Of a stretch of DNA of 64,000 nt, positions 1 to 10,289 are shown piece by piece (the first letter of the stretch is position 1; each line of letters opens with the position of its first letter). The DNA is from Semisulcospira habei. Taxonomy: Eukaryota > Mollusca > Gastropoda > Semisulcospiridae. The notes beneath the pieces were generated by a model that saw only the letters and a list, made by a program, of their open reading frames with translations, made no database searches and was not told the DNA's origin. The position numbers were made by a program, and so were the translations under genes. The DNA is taken from assembly GCA_036245525.1 (NCBI GenBank), contig BTPG01000003.1, positions 158,255,897-158,319,896 on the forward strand, in the 5' to 3' direction.

Positions 1-892
1 TCTGTTAATCTTTTTTAAGTGTTAATACGTTATGAGTGCATGCGTGGGTATGTGTGAGTGTGTGGGGCGTTAGTGGGTTGGGGTGGGGGTTAGAGTAAGA
101 GTGGGTAATAAAAGATTTGTTATTGTTTATCACTGGCGTTGTGTGATTTATTTAGAGTGGGTGGGTTTTCTCGAGTGTCAGCACTCATATTGTCCACGGC
201 GCCCTGACTCCGTCAGGCGTGTCGTGACACGGGCAATCGGTGGAAACGGCGGTCAGCCCTCGTCAGTGACGTCAACACGCATCTTGCGGCTACCCTTTCG
301 CTCGATAATTCTCCGTCTACTGCTACTCTTCCACTTCTACGGTCGACAAGAGCTGGAAATGGCGGTCCACCGCAACAGCTCAAGAGAGGTGCCTGATTAG
401 TTTGGAGCCGATCAAGCTACTGGGTTGTCATCCCAGATCGATCCATTTTCCATCCAAGTGCTCAGCTACCTAATCAGTGATCCGACCCACAATGGTCGTC
501 TCCCTCGATTTGCTGCTATGTGAATCAGCCACATTGGTATCCGCTCCGCGGCATACGGAGGTAACCAGAGTGGCACTTTCTTCTGATACACTCGCTCTCG
601 TGATCCCCCACGAAATATAAGCCTGCGTTCTATTATTACTAGCACGCGGAATCTAAAATCTCACTTCGGCTCTGACAGTGAAAGCTGCGGTCCTCCACTC
701 ATGCAGTGGGCAGCAATTTTAGAGCAACACTTCATTTCGTTCCCTGCATGCGCGCTTTCCACCTGCTGATTAACCAGTGATTAATTAAACCCTTCTGGCT
801 GTCGAGGAGTCCGCGTACTGACGCGGCGTTAGTCCGGCAAGGAACAAAGCAGCAGTTTCCAAGGGAGGACTTTCAGGCGTGGCGGTTCTCCA
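1..892. other. No gene recognised; repeat-like DNA
   Basis: Short overlapping open frames only. A half copy of the PalD palindrome (GTCTCCCTCGAT) lies near 491-520. The first ~210 bases loosely resemble 1966-2130 (both run through an AATAAA-like A/T stretch, a CTGGYGTTGTGT-like stretch and CTCGAG..GCGCTCAT), which could be the remains of a pair of terminal repeats. The resemblance is too diverged to call. If the minus-strand gene ends at 893, the lower part of this stretch would be its 3' UTR; an AAATAAA on the minus strand lies near 147-153. Confidence 0.4.
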
Positions 893-973
893 TTAGCTGA
901 AGCCCTCAAGCGTTTGTGCCGTTCCTCTGTAACGGCCCCGCAACACGGCCCTGGTCGCCCCGGAGCCGGTGCC
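893..973 (-). CDS. Candidate terminal exon of the minus-strand gene
   Basis: On the minus strand a strong 3' splice site (CTTCTTCTCCTTTCCAG) is followed by 26 sense codons and a TAA. Read in phase 0, as required by the upstream exon ending at 5383, it gives a short Gly/Arg/Thr-rich tail ending LEGFS. The acceptor is the best evidence; the peptide is too short and low in complexity to confirm. Other exons could lie between this one and 5383, or this acceptor could be a chance match in intron or flanking DNA. I know no family for the peptide. Confidence 0.3.
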   Translation of the reverse strand, partial: GTGSGATRAVLRGRYRGTAQTLEGFS

Positions 974-2437
974 CTGGAAAGGAGAAGAAGCTGCGGCGAC
1001 TGAACCCCTGGCTTGTCTTGTTTCTTTGTATCCGTCCCAACCGGAGCGTCTTCACGGATGATAGTAAGTGCACACAACAATTCTTTAGTGGCCCTATGCT
1101 CGGGGGTTTGTCTCTGTTTGTTTGTTCTGTTATTATTATTTGTTTAGTTAGTGAGTATTGGGGGGGGGGGGGGGGGCAATTGTAAGAACGTAGAAATAAA
1201 TGTCATTTATTTTATTTGGTAGCATTTAGTGTCGGAGGGTAAATTCGCGAGTGAGTTATACGGTAATGTGTAAATAAGCGTTTTGTTGAGTTTAAATTAT
1301 TGTTTTGGGAGAGAGGTGAAGGAATATAAAAGACGGCAATTAAAGTTGTGGGAAGGGTGAGGTAATTACCTTTCTTCTGTTAGTTATTCATATGTGTATT
1401 TTTGCACCCTTGTTTTAGTGCATCTAAAGAACTAAGTGGATTAGTCCGCCGCCGTTGCTGTGCGGAAGGGCTGGGTGGTAGATTGTGAGAGTGGAGGCTG
1501 GCTGTGTCACTCCTCGTGGGATTACGACGCCGTACCTGAGCGCTGTTGTGAGCGTCGGTGCAGACCCCGCGTTTAGCCCAGGTCGGGCCGTCCCATTTAG
1601 TGTTTACTAACTTGCTTAAGTAAAGTCTTATCCATTTGCAAACTGATAAAAGAACGTTGTGAGACTAATTTTATTTCCTCGTGGTGACATTATTATGAGA
1701 GGAACTTTGTAGTAGTGACAGAAATATTGTGCATTCTACTTATTCAAAAGACGCCATGTGCTATGAAGGACTTTATCGTGGAAGCGAAAGCATTAATTTA
1801 ATTGGAGCTTGTCATTTGTGCTCCCGCCAAGGAGTTCCTGTAACCTGTAAATTATATTACGTTTTTCTCATTTTTCATTGGTATTTTATTAAGGATATTG
1901 GTTTTATTATATATTTGATATTTTGTATTATGTATGTTGGATATTCATGTTGAGGAGTGTGGATGTGCGTGTGAATGCGATGCGTGAGTGTGGGGTTAGA
2001 ATCGAGTGAAGATATTTTGGATTATTGTTATTTTTATATGTAATAAATGTTGTCATAATTGTTCCTCTGGTGTTTGTGTTAGGTTGGGATGGTTGTACTC
2101 GAGTGGTAGCGCTCATAATTTGCGCCCCGGAAGCGGGGGTAGTGATAGCGGCCTACTGGCTATGACAGCTCTTTATGACTAGCTGTGAACTAACGTGAGC
2201 AGGCTATTTACACAGTGCCATTAAACCTCCTGACCGGTATTCGCAAGTAGCTATGGCAAGTAATTAAAAAAATATGTGGGAAACAACGCGTGTCGGCTGT
2301 GTTTGATCGATCATGTCCAAAGAAAAACCGGCACGTAAAATGTAAGACCGTGACACAGAGACCCAAAGACCTAGTTGCAGGAACGGTGATAGCAACAGAC
2401 TTGTGCTCTCCAAGGCGGTCGCCAGAGGCCATTTTGC
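974..2437. other. No gene recognised
   Basis: A G run at about 1160-1176 and AT-rich stretches. No open frame has convincing coding character. If the gene model is right this is intron. Confidence 0.4.
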
Positions 2438-2525
2438 ATGAGTGAGCTTAAAGCCTGGGCAAGCTCGCACAATGCAAGGTGCTCCTCGACAGGGGCACCT
2501 TAGTGGCTGGCGCAGGATTTAAGGA
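2438..2525. repeat. PalE palindrome, degenerate copy
   Basis: Recognised by GAGTGAGCTTAAA at the left, GCAAGGTGCTCC and GGCACCTTAGTGGC in the two arms, and GCGCAGGATTTAAG at the right. The arms pair imperfectly. PalE copies elsewhere (34232, 57569) show the intact form. Confidence 0.6.
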
Positions 2526-2712
2526 CACTCAAGCAACCGAGACCTAAGAGCGCTACAACGGTAAAGCAAGTGCAGGCCTACTAACTGCAAATCGCCATTT
2601 ACGTATCGGCGATAGACACAGGGCCTCAAACATCCGCCTATTCTGACCGGGGTCTGAGAAAAACTAAAATCCATCGTCTGTATGAGGCGTGACCTATACG
2701 TGGGGTTAAATG

Positions 2713-2772
2713 ATATCTCAGCAGGAGGCATAGATCTGCCTTCATGCAGATCTATACCTTCTGCTGAGATAT
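2713..2772. repeat. PalA-derived palindrome with extended arms
   Basis: Inner arms match PalA (AGGCATAGATC), but the palindrome continues outward through ATATCTCAGCAG / CTGCTGAGATAT, which ordinary PalA copies do not have. The central CTCATGAGCCCCCGC part is missing. Confidence 0.75.
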
Positions 2773-3059
2773 GGTTACTTTAGCCCCAAGTCTCTCACAG
2801 CGAGGTGTTCTTGGGTGTTCAGTGCCCGAAGAAAACTAAAAGCGGTCAATACTGCGCCATCAATACTGGCACCGCCAGCACAAGAAAACCGTCATTACTT
2901 CACGTCTACACAAGTCATGATGACGGGCAGAAATCTTTAGAAATACTGATGCAGAAACTCTTCGCCCCAGGCACCAAAACCATGTGTGGAATGGGGTGGA
3001 ATGGGGTGGAAGGTGCTGGGGTGAGAATCTGGGAGTGACAGAATGGAGGTGCTTGGATG

Positions 3060-3062
<3 letters not shown>

Positions 3063-3095
<33 letters not shown>

Positions 3096-3106
3096 GGGGG
3101 GGGGGG
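3063..3106. repeat. (GT)n followed by a G run
   Basis: About 15 GT units run directly into 15 G. It creates spurious His/Thr open frames on the minus strand. Confidence 0.95.
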
Positions 3107-3455
3107 TTGATGGGGTAAAACACGCAACTGCAGATTAATCGAAGTAGAAGTCGACTCTGGCACTGACTATGACAGCTCACTGGTAATGCTTTTACAATTT
3201 AGCGTCTTGTCTGCGCCCTAGCGTGAGACGCAAAGTTATCGGACACTATGCTTTATTTTTTTTTAAAAAACACGGTCGGTCCATTCCTCGCGACTTAGCG
3301 GCGCCGTCGGCACACGCATCTATAGTGTTAGGCCCTGAGCGCGAAACTGAGGAGTAACATGCGTGATGGGGCTATAAAAGAGTCATGAAAAAGCCATCAA
3401 TTATTCTCCTCCAGATGGAAGCTGCTGGAAAAGATGCAGCTAGCGCCCATGTCCT

Positions 3456-3525
3456 CGGGCTGACGTCGGCGTTACCTGACCCGCGCACGGCCGTGCGCGG
3501 GCCAGGTAACACCGACATCAGCCCG
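3456..3525. repeat. PalF palindrome
   Basis: 70-bp GC-rich inverted repeat with arms CGGGCTGACGTCGGCGTTAC and its complement, centred on CGCGCACGGCCGTGCGCG. A few mismatches between arms. Confidence 0.9.
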
Positions 3526-3628
3526 TAAGCCTTGTCAGTGTTCACAACGACAGTGACATGGCGCATGTTGTGCACAGACGAAATACAGGCACCGTAACCT
3601 CACCCGAAGAGAACGACATCGTGCGCTG

Positions 3629-3719
3629 TTAACCTTTCTGCTGTCGGGAGCGGTTTTTGTCGAGGCGTTTCCTGCAGGAATCGCCTCGACAAAAAACGCT
3701 ACCGACAGCCAAAGGGTAA
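3629..3719. repeat. PalC element, TTAA-bounded hairpin
   Basis: Starts TTAACCTTTCTGCTGTCGG and ends with the complementary CCGACAGCCAAAGGGTAA. In between, the arms GCGGTTTTTGTCGAGGCG and its complement meet at TTCCTGCAGGAA. The whole 91 bp is nearly one palindrome. The termini resemble piggyBac-type ends (TTAA plus CCCTTTGnCTGnC). Confidence 0.85.
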
Positions 3720-3836
3720 AAAAATGTCCAAAGATTTTTTTTTAAAACCTCGTCGTCGACCTAAGTTTCCTGGACGGAGTTCGGTCTATGCAGATCAGTT
3801 TGTACGGCGGAATCTGCGGGCATGAGATCATGAAGA

Positions 3837-4370
3837 AGTTATTGGTCGCAGGGGTTTGCTACACGGACCCTTGTAGGCCTGAGGGAGGTCAAAGGAATCA
3901 TTGTACCCCGAAGGCCTGAGGGGTACAATGGTTCCTTTGACCTGCCGCAGGCCTACAAGGGTCCGTGCAGCAAACCCCTGCTACCAATAACGTATTTGTT
4001 TTCATTCCACCACTATTTTCGTAAAGGAAATCTAGAAGACATTCCGACCTGGATCGCGCCAGACATGACTAACGTCAAAGGAATATACATTTATACATAA
4101 TAGACTTATGACGTAATTTAAAATATTTCATGACGTTGCCGTCTCAAGTACTGAGTGTGCTTGTTGTTTTGAACAACACTAAGTACCGTTTTACTTTAGA
4201 ACGTTTTGGATATCTTTTATAGAACAAAACTCGCATTCAAGATGCGTCACAAAGAGGGCTACAAGAAGTCCGCCATTTTTCGCTACAAGGTTGTTTTTTT
4301 TTTTGTATCACGGTCACATGGTACGGTTTGCGCTAAAGCGGCTGGTCGTGTGACGTAGGGAGGAAAACAA
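3837..4370. mobile_element. Two-copy ~0.5-kb element, copy 1
   Basis: A 153-bp near-palindrome (3839-3991, ends GTTATTGGTCG / CCAATAAC, inner parts ACGGACCCTTGTAGGCCTGA) is followed by ~380 bp of non-palindromic sequence ending GGGAGGAAAACAA. The same arrangement occurs at 47443-47934, and similarity stops at the same bases in both, so this is a discrete unit. No coding capacity. Class unknown; a hairpin at one end only is unusual for a MITE. Confidence 0.8.
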
Positions 4371-4610
4371 TCCCATTTATATCAGCAGGAATATAACCGT
4401 GCTCATATATCTGTGGTCGTATGGTCACAGTCTAGTCGGTGTCTCAGTGTTGCATGCGTGACAGGTAGCGACAACACCGACGCATTTGATGCAGAATACA
4501 GCGCACCCTGCTCACTTTGTTTTCGGTACGTCTTAACCCATTACATCTTGAGGCTGATTAAAAACAATGCTTATTATCCTATGAAGGTTACATTGTAGAT
4601 CAACAATCTT

Positions 4611-4679
4611 AGTTCAAGGGTGGTGCCAGAATAGCTTGGCGCCTGAGGCGCCAAGCTATTCTGGCACCACCCTTGAACT
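4611..4679. repeat. PalB palindrome, perfect 33-bp arms
   Basis: Two perfectly complementary 33-bp arms (AGTTCAAGGGTGGTGCCAGA...CTTGGCGCC) separated by the three bases TGA. The outer PalB flanks (TTAACCCATTTAGCCCC) are not evident here. Confidence 0.95.
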
Positions 4680-5203
4680 ATCATAGTCAAATTAATTTCA
4701 AGCAATAGTGTATCAGGATGAAAAGGGTTATTTCCCTCCCCCCCCCCCCCTCATTTTATGTGAGCAAACAACAGAAAAAATAGACTTAATTAATGCAGCA
4801 AACTTCCTATTTATGTACAGGACACGCATACAATTCTGCCGTGTCAAAACAAACGAGAAAGTCATTTTTTAAAAATTTTTATCAAAGGGCAAATTCTTGC
4901 ACAAATTTCTAGGCCATAACTCATAACATAAGCGACGCATCTTTCTTTCTTTTTGCATTTCAAGGTATAGACCGTTTCCTTGTCGGTTGTGGCCTAAACA
5001 GACAGAGAGCCGGCAAAGAGGCTTATCAAACTGTCAGCGTTTGATCGGATCTCACACAGACACGCCGGGCGCGCAAGCTTTCTCAAGAGACTTGGTCCTC
5101 ACTGTCAGTGGACGCACGTTTGTGTTTGTGAAATCTTTCGCCATTCAACGCCTCCTATTGCGCCCTTAGCTGTCAAAACGGACATAGATACAAAGTGATA
5201 TCA
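4680..5203. other. No gene; AT-rich with a C run
   Basis: A C run at about 4737-4751. Nothing else recognised. The 60-codon frame at 4987-5169 lacks coding character. Confidence 0.5.
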
Positions 5204-5257
5204 GCAAGAGGCATAGATCCTCATGAGCCCCCGCAACTGCGGATCTATGTCTCTTGC
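5204..5257. repeat. PalA palindrome with shortened right arm
   Basis: Left arm is complete (GCAAGAGGCATAGATCCTCA..GCCCCCGCA). The right arm jumps from CTGCG straight to GATCTATGTCTCTTGC, so the GGGGGCTCATGA part is deleted. Confidence 0.85.
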
Positions 5258-5319
5258 ATCTGGGTGGTGTTTTCATTTTTTTTTTCCGGCAGTGAAAATA
5301 TAATATATATATATTATTT

Positions 5320-5326
<7 letters not shown>

Positions 5327-5374
<48 letters not shown>
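5327..5374. repeat. (AG)n microsatellite
   Basis: About 24 AG units. On the minus strand this is a CT tract starting only a few bases inside the intron after the exon ending at 5383. Confidence 0.95.
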
Positions 5375-5375
<1 letters not shown>

Positions 5376-5382
5376 CACACAC

Positions 5383-5510
5383 CTTGAGCTCTTGCGGGAA
5401 TCGCCTGTCGTTGCGCAGCAGCTTCGTGGTGGAGTCCTGCCTGAGTGTGTCCCACAGCTCTCCGGCCCCGATGTGGCCTGCCACGACAAAGGACACAAGT
5501 TTCATAAATA
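5383..5510 (-). CDS. Internal exon of an unrecognised minus-strand gene
   Basis: Bounded on the minus strand by a classic acceptor (CCCTTTTGTCCCAG) and a donor AAG/GTGTGT. It starts in phase 1 (two bases complete a codon) and ends in phase 0, giving 42 full codons with good coding character, including FMKLVSFVVAGHIGAGELWD and LLRNDRRFPQELK. The exon at 5837-6004 ends with a single G, which joins to TA to give a Val codon, so the phases fit. The peptide looks globular and is not low-complexity; I do not recognise its family. A GTGTGT donor beside a CT microsatellite is weak, so the 3' border could differ by some bases. Confidence 0.65.
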
Positions 5511-5580
5511 CTGGGACAAAAGGGCTTTTTCTGACAAAGTTTACTTGCATTTTAAGAATAACACATCAGTATACTCGACT

Positions 5581-5646
5581 GCAAGCGGCATAGATCCTCA
5601 TGAGCCCCCGCAGTTGCGAGGGCCCATGAGGATCTATGCCTCTTGC
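5581..5646. repeat. PalA palindrome inside a 326-bp intron
   Basis: GCAAGCGGCATAGATCCTCA...GAGGATCTATGCCTCTTGC. Lies between the exons 5383-5510 and 5837-6004, so it would be transcribed as a hairpin in a short intron. Confidence 0.9.
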
Positions 5647-5768
5647 TGACGCCAGTTTGGATCTATGATCCTAAGACAGCTGGGATTCCTCGGTTTTGAA
5701 CTGACAGAGATCGCAGAAACATCAACCGGCAGTGAGGGGGGTGGTTTTCGCGACTGCACCGCAAGCCC

Positions 5769-5815
5769 ACACTGGTTGTCTCCCTCGATTCGCTGCGCTG
5801 AGGGCAACCAGTGTG
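5769..5815. repeat. PalD palindrome, partial
   Basis: CACACTGGTTGTCTCCCTC on the left and GAGGGCAACCAGTGTG on the right, with CGATTCGCTGCGCT between. Most of the right-arm inner part is deleted. Confidence 0.75.
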
Positions 5816-5836
5816 CCGCAAGCCGGCCCGCCTCAC

Positions 5837-6004
5837 CTCCACCTCGCACGCGCCAAAGTTTGTTTTCCCACACCGTCATTGATGTAAGTGGCCGTGCGTC
5901 ATCATACACCTGGTCACCCACCATGGCAAGCAATGAGGATCGATAGGCCACCCGTTCTGCCGGCTTATTTCGTGCCAGCGTCGTCAGTGTTTCGACTGGA
6001 TCGA
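5837..6004 (-). CDS. Internal exon of an unrecognised minus-strand gene
   Basis: Minus-strand acceptor GTTTTGCCGTCAG and donor GGAG/GTGAGG bound 168 bp (56 codons), entering and leaving in phase 1. The reading frame has typical coding composition, including DPVETLTTLARNKPAERVAY and GDQVYDDARPLTSMTVWENK. The preceding exon (29791-30189) ends AAAG, and G plus TC gives Val; the next exon (5383-5510) starts TA, and G plus TA gives Val. Symmetric phase-1 exons such as this and 29791-30189 can be skipped without a frameshift. Family not recognised. The 23.8-kb intron before it could hide further symmetric exons. Confidence 0.65.
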
Positions 6005-6083
6005 CTGACGGCAAAACCTTCAGTCCTCGCAACGAGTTGCAGCCGATAATACACTGATAACGCTGCGACTTTTATTAACCTAT

Positions 6084-6288
6084 TTAACCCCATGGCCGCA
6101 TTTTCCAAATGTCACTTTCTGGCGTCAATAAACAACGATGTACCAGGGGGTGGATCGACCACGATAATTCAAAAGTGTAGTGCCAGATTAGCTTGGCGCC
6201 TGATGGCGCCAAGCTAATCTGGCACTAACCTTGAATTGTCATGGTCGATGCATCACTTGCTGTTGGGCGTCGGGGCTAAATGGGTTAA
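6084..6288. mobile_element. PalB element, full length, TTAA at both ends
   Basis: TTAACCCCATGGCCGCATTT on the left and GGCGTCGGGGCTAAATGGG-TTAA on the right form imperfect inverted ends. The central palindrome at about 6161-6250 (ACGATAATTCAAAAGTGTAG...GGTTGAATTGTCATGG type arms) meets at GGCGCCTGATGGCGCC. 205 bp, no coding capacity. TTAA plus a C-rich end is the pattern of piggyBac-type non-autonomous elements (inference). Confidence 0.85.
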
Positions 6289-6644
6289 AGAACTATTACG
6301 CATAAATCTGAAGACACATTTCAGCACCATTTGTGTTTGTTATGCCTTGTCGACAAACCTAATGAATTTGAACAGCAGTTTGGACACGCAGCAAAAAGCC
6401 CATGCGTAATCGCACTTATTTATTCTGCTCTGCCGTTAGCGTGCCAGTCTATTTTTTTGCCGTTTCTCGCACTGATAGCGGTTTTTTTTTTTTTTTTTTA
6501 AAAGAAGAGAATGGAGTCATTGTCAGTTTACTTGACGAAAAAACGACGCGTGTTGAACTGGATTGACCTGTGTCTAAATGAACCATAGCTAAACCTGTAT
6601 GTAGCGTTTCGTAACCATCTGTTACAGAAGTATGTCTTTGAACA

Positions 6645-6860
6645 GGGGCGGTCCGTGGCGCAGCGGTAAAAGCGCATGCCGCCAATAAATAAGAGGTGCG
6701 AGGTTTGATACCCAGTTCCGGCGTCGGACGTTTCTCCTCACCGTTAATTCGGGCGGACCCTCGGAGGTTCTTTCTCCGGGTACTCCGTGTACCCACGACT
6801 TTGGTATCAATTTCTGCCCACTTAATCAAATTTCAAAATATAAACGATTTGATTTCCAAA
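6645..6860 (+). mobile_element. tRNA-derived SINE head
   Basis: An A-box-like TGGCGCAGCGG (6656-6666) and a B-box GGTTTGATACC (6702-6712) sit 36 bp apart, the spacing of an internal Pol III promoter. A downstream GGTTCTTTCTCCGGGTACTC resembles the conserved central block of many invertebrate SINEs (from memory, not searched). The sequence does not fold as a full tRNA, so a functional tRNA gene is unlikely. The 3' end and TSD are not clear. Confidence 0.65.
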
Positions 6861-7097
6861 ACTTCAGTAGCTCGCTTGAGCTTGCCCTTAGCACCAGGTA
6901 AATGTTCTGTGTTTATGTACAGTGTGTGAGTGAATGCGGTGATTCACGTGCGCGTGCTTGTTGGGTTCAGTTCGCGGCGGCGCTTTGAGCCGATTTTCAA
7001 TTGGGAAAAAGCGCCTATTCAATGCGCTGATTTATTAATTTATTTTTTATTGAACAGTTAAGGCGGTAGTGCGCCTTTAAGCCTTTGGCATTGGGTA
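6861..7097. other. No gene recognised
   Basis: Unique-looking sequence with no coding character. Confidence 0.4.
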
Positions 7098-7197
7098 GCG
7101 GTTTTTGTCGCGACGATTCCTTGCAAGTTATTTATGTCTCTTGCTGATACCAGTTTGGGTCCATGACCCTTGCAAGAAATCATCGCGACAAAAACGG
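7098..7197. repeat. PalC palindrome interrupted by 40 bp of PalA-like sequence
   Basis: Arms AGCGGTTTTTGTCGCGACGA and the complement are PalC. At the centre, 7128-7167 carries TTATTTATGTCTCTTGCTGA and a CCAGTTTGGGTCCATGA-like stretch, which is the right flank of PalA. The insert is flanked by the 9-bp direct repeat CCTTGCAAG (7119-7127, 7168-7176). Confidence 0.8.
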
Positions 7198-7326
7198 TTA
7201 GATTGAGTGAGCAGCTCAGAATAAATGCAGTCCATCACCAATGAAAGTGTACCGACAGTTTTCGACTGAATATTTTTTCTTCTAAAAAACTCGTGATGTT
7301 TGAATAAAAGTTCACTTTAGTTTAAT

Positions 7327-7330
<4 letters not shown>

Positions 7331-7370
<40 letters not shown>

Positions 7371-7386
7371 GGGGGGGGGGGGGGGG
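7331..7386. repeat. T39-G17 homopolymer pair
   Basis: 39 T followed directly by 17 G. Lengths may be inexact because of sequencing limits on homopolymers. Confidence 0.9.
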
Positions 7387-7773
7387 TTCTGAACCCTACA
7401 TGAGCCACGACACTAGTGAAGGGATTCGGATGGCACGTGCACAGCGATAAGGATTTCTATACAGTCGGAGTCGATAGAGCAAAGGAGACCGTTCCGTCGA
7501 TCATTAACGAGAGGCCATGAAACTGGGTCCAGGCCGTAGCATCAATTACGGATGACCTCCTCCGTGAAAGGAAAGGAAGAGACGTAAGCAGGACTGATCC
7601 TGCGAACAAGAGGCACACATAAGCCCGAAGTCAGACGCACTTATTCGGTCTGTCTCTACACAACACTGGCGGAAATGGACATTTTGCATGCCCGTGGCAT
7701 GGACCCTCGCAAGCCCTCGCGGGCAATAGACGTTGTTCGGAAATCCGCCGCAGATCAAAATTGCGCGCGTTTC

Positions 7774-7842
7774 GACGGAAACTGTGGATTAAAAGCCAAG
7801 ACAAACATGCAATCGCATGTTTGTCTGGGATTTTAATACACA

Positions 7843-7889
<47 letters not shown>

Positions 7890-7940
7890 AATACGCTGCG
7901 CAATATTGGCCTACTTTTGATTTTCGGAAATCGTCTAGTC
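7774..7940. repeat. PalG palindrome with a (GT)n expansion in one arm
   Basis: GTGGATTAAAAGCCAAGACA...CATGC pairs with GCATGTTTGTCTGGGATTTT. The right arm is then invaded by about 22 GT units (7845-7889) before TTGGCCTACTTTTGATTT, the outer PalG flank also seen at 35020 and 35990. Confidence 0.75.
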
Positions 7941-8377
7941 GTTAGGAACAATGCCTTGAGCAGATCATGTCAGGTTTCCGGCCATGACGAAAGAGGGTCC
8001 TGGGTAGCTATGCGGACACGTCATGGGCAGAAAAAGCAGATCGATACGACGAATGCTGATCTGGCGATTTTGCCGACTGACGCTCGCACACAATTTCTCA
8101 GAGAAGAACACATTGAGGAAAAGGGCACATCAGTGCTGCGTGCGGACCAACTATGGCCGACGACGGCCGCCCGGCGACCTTTTGGATTGAAAGGAATAGG
8201 ATCTGACCCCTACTGCCAGCAAGTGACAACAGATTCTCTTCAGCCCTCCTTCACAGTACAGGTCAGCCTTAGTATATCGCGGCGGTCCCCGGGAGCCAAT
8301 CGAGTCAGACCGCGCTATTCTCGATCGTGTCACTGCAGTGTTGGCTTTACGTCGATTTGTGAAAGAAACCCTTGCTA

Positions 8378-8456
8378 AGCAAAAGGTCCTCGGACCGACG
8401 TCAACCTTAGCTGGCCCGCGCAGCTAAGGTTGACGTCGGCCCGAGGACCTTTTGCT
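8378..8456. repeat. PalF-type palindrome
   Basis: 79 bp: AGCAAAAGGTCCTCGGACCG...CTTAGCTG, a GCCCGCG loop, then the complement. One mismatch (GGACC/GGCCC) between arms. Confidence 0.9.
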
Positions 8457-8483
8457 CACCGGGAATCCCCGTGGGAACCAACA

Positions 8484-8500
8484 CCCCCCCCCCCCCCCCC
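8484..8500. repeat. C run
   Basis: About 17 C, then ACCCCCC. Length uncertain. Confidence 0.8.
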
Positions 8501-8911
8501 ACCCCCCAGTTGCAGGAAACTTTTCAAGGCCCGTAACTGTCAGCCAACCGTCCGTCTGCACTGCAGCGAGATTCGTTGTTTTTGTTGTTGTTGCTAGATG
8601 AGGCTAAAAATAGCTACAAATAAAGCCGTTGGAACTGTGACAGGCAAGTACTGGGTATTGAAAAATTACGTGCAACTCCATCCTGAGCCGGATCTGTGCG
8701 CGTGTACATCCAATACCGCGGTATACTGGAGCGCGCAACAGTGAGGCCGACCTGTGTATCTTCAGCCAACTGAACTCAGTCAGTATCGACCGCTCAGGAT
8801 GAAAGTTGCGGCAGCGACGTAGCGGATAAGCTCATGATTATTGAACCATAGCAAGTAGGCCCGCATATACAGGGGTCGATGGCTCAAGTTAAAGCGCCAA
8901 CGACAGCTCAC

Positions 8912-8912
<1 letters not shown>

Positions 8913-8944
<32 letters not shown>

Positions 8945-9015
8945 AATAATAATAATGGCTATTTCTATAGCGACTTACCTCCTGACGGAGCTCTAGGCAC
9001 TTTACAATAGACACA
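8913..9015 (-). mobile_element. 3' end fragment of an L2/CR1-type LINE or derived SINE
   Basis: (GAT)n(AAT)n followed by GGCTATTTCTATAGCGACTT, ACCTCCTGACGGAGCTCTAG and GCACTTTACAA. The same order, diverged, follows the (AAT)n at 10097-10190, which is the 3' end of the large minus-strand LINE. It is therefore most likely a severely 5'-truncated relative. Confidence 0.6.
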
Positions 9016-9636
9016 CAGTATGCAAAAATAAATATACAAATAAATGTTAACAAAATACAAGAACAAAACTAACAGCCACAAAAACACAAACACACGCACA
9101 GAGTACCCCCCCCCCACCCACCCACCCACACACACAGAACAGATGATGCTGATGATGATTTGTCTTTATTAACATAATTATACGCAATCGTTTGATGCAG
9201 CTGTAGGCGATTCATTTATCTCATCAAAGACGGAAAATCGAACACTGCATGCCATCTAGCAGTCTTGTCGGGTTTCGTTAGCACGTGATTGTGTCATCTT
9301 CACTGACGCCATGCGCTTGACTGATGAACTGAATAATTGTTGATCGATTGATACATTAGACTGGTGGACAGACGGGCGGACTGAATAAGTGATGGAATGG
9401 ACTGGCGGACCGACTGATGGGTGACTGATTAACCCCTTTACTGCCGGAAAAATTGCGAACTTTACCCACCTGCAAGAGGCATCTCTTACATGGGGTAGGC
9501 GTCCCACCCCTCCGCACCATCCTCCCCATACACAGCATTATTTTAGCGTGCTGTAATCTTGTATCTACAATCCGTGTCCGAACGCCGTCAATACGAGTTA
9601 CAGCCAGTTCTTGACTGCTTAATCCTCACAGTTAAA

Positions 9637-9831
9637 TTAACCCATTTAGCCCCAACGCCCTATAACAGGAGATAGATTGACCATGATAATTCAAGGGTGG
9701 TGCCAGAAGAGCTTGGCGCCAAGCTCATCTGACACTATCCTTGAATTATCATGGTTGATTCATCTCCAATAACTGGTGCACAGTCATTAGATGACACCTC
9801 GAAAATTTGGGATATACGCCCATGGGGTTAA
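9637..9831. mobile_element. PalB element, full length, reverse orientation
   Basis: TTAACCCATTTAGCCCCAAC on the left and CGCCCATGGGGTTAA on the right, with a second TTAA six bases further. Central palindrome CCATGATAATTCAAGGGTGG...AGCTTGGCGCCAAGCT...CATGG. Relative to 6084 the asymmetric flank (CAATAACTGGTGCACAGTCA) is on the other side, so the element is inverted. Confidence 0.85.
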
Positions 9832-9883
9832 ATGGGTTAATATCCTATTCCAGACCGATGATGATTCCATATCTAACACTTCA

Positions 9884-9917
9884 CCGACAAAAACCGCCAC
9901 CGACAGCCAAAGGGTAA
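9884..9917. repeat. PalC half copy
   Basis: CGACAAAAACCGCCACCGAC followed by AGCCAAAGGGTAAA, only the right arm and end. Confidence 0.7.
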
Positions 9918-10289
9918 ATGGCACAAGCAAGCGGCAGAAATCTTCATGCGCCTCCACAGTTGTATCTCACGAGGCTATATGATCTTCCTGGCAGATGGCC
10001 TGTGCCAGAAGCTTGAAATTGATGTATCACCATCAGCCATTTTCATTTGTTATTTACTACTCAACCCCCCCCCCCCCCAACTGACGAGTGGTGCTGTAAT
10101 AATAATAATAATTACGATATTTATAATGTGCTTATCTCATATTAATTATAACTCTAAGCGCGCACTCACAACTCGCGCACACATGCGCACGCTTTTGACA
10201 ATGACTCACGTACCACAAATACATTACGACAGTCAGCTTGGGGTGGGGAGTGTGGTGATGTTATAATGCTAGAACTGTTGAAAGAGGTG

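Noticed and set aside
1..2150. LTR retrotransposon with repeats at about 1-210 and 1966-2130
   Set aside because: Similarity is weak, no primer-binding site or gag/pol trace between, and boundaries cannot be placed.
6645..6720. Functional tRNA gene
   Set aside because: A and B boxes are present but the sequence does not fold into acceptor and anticodon stems; a SINE head explains it better.
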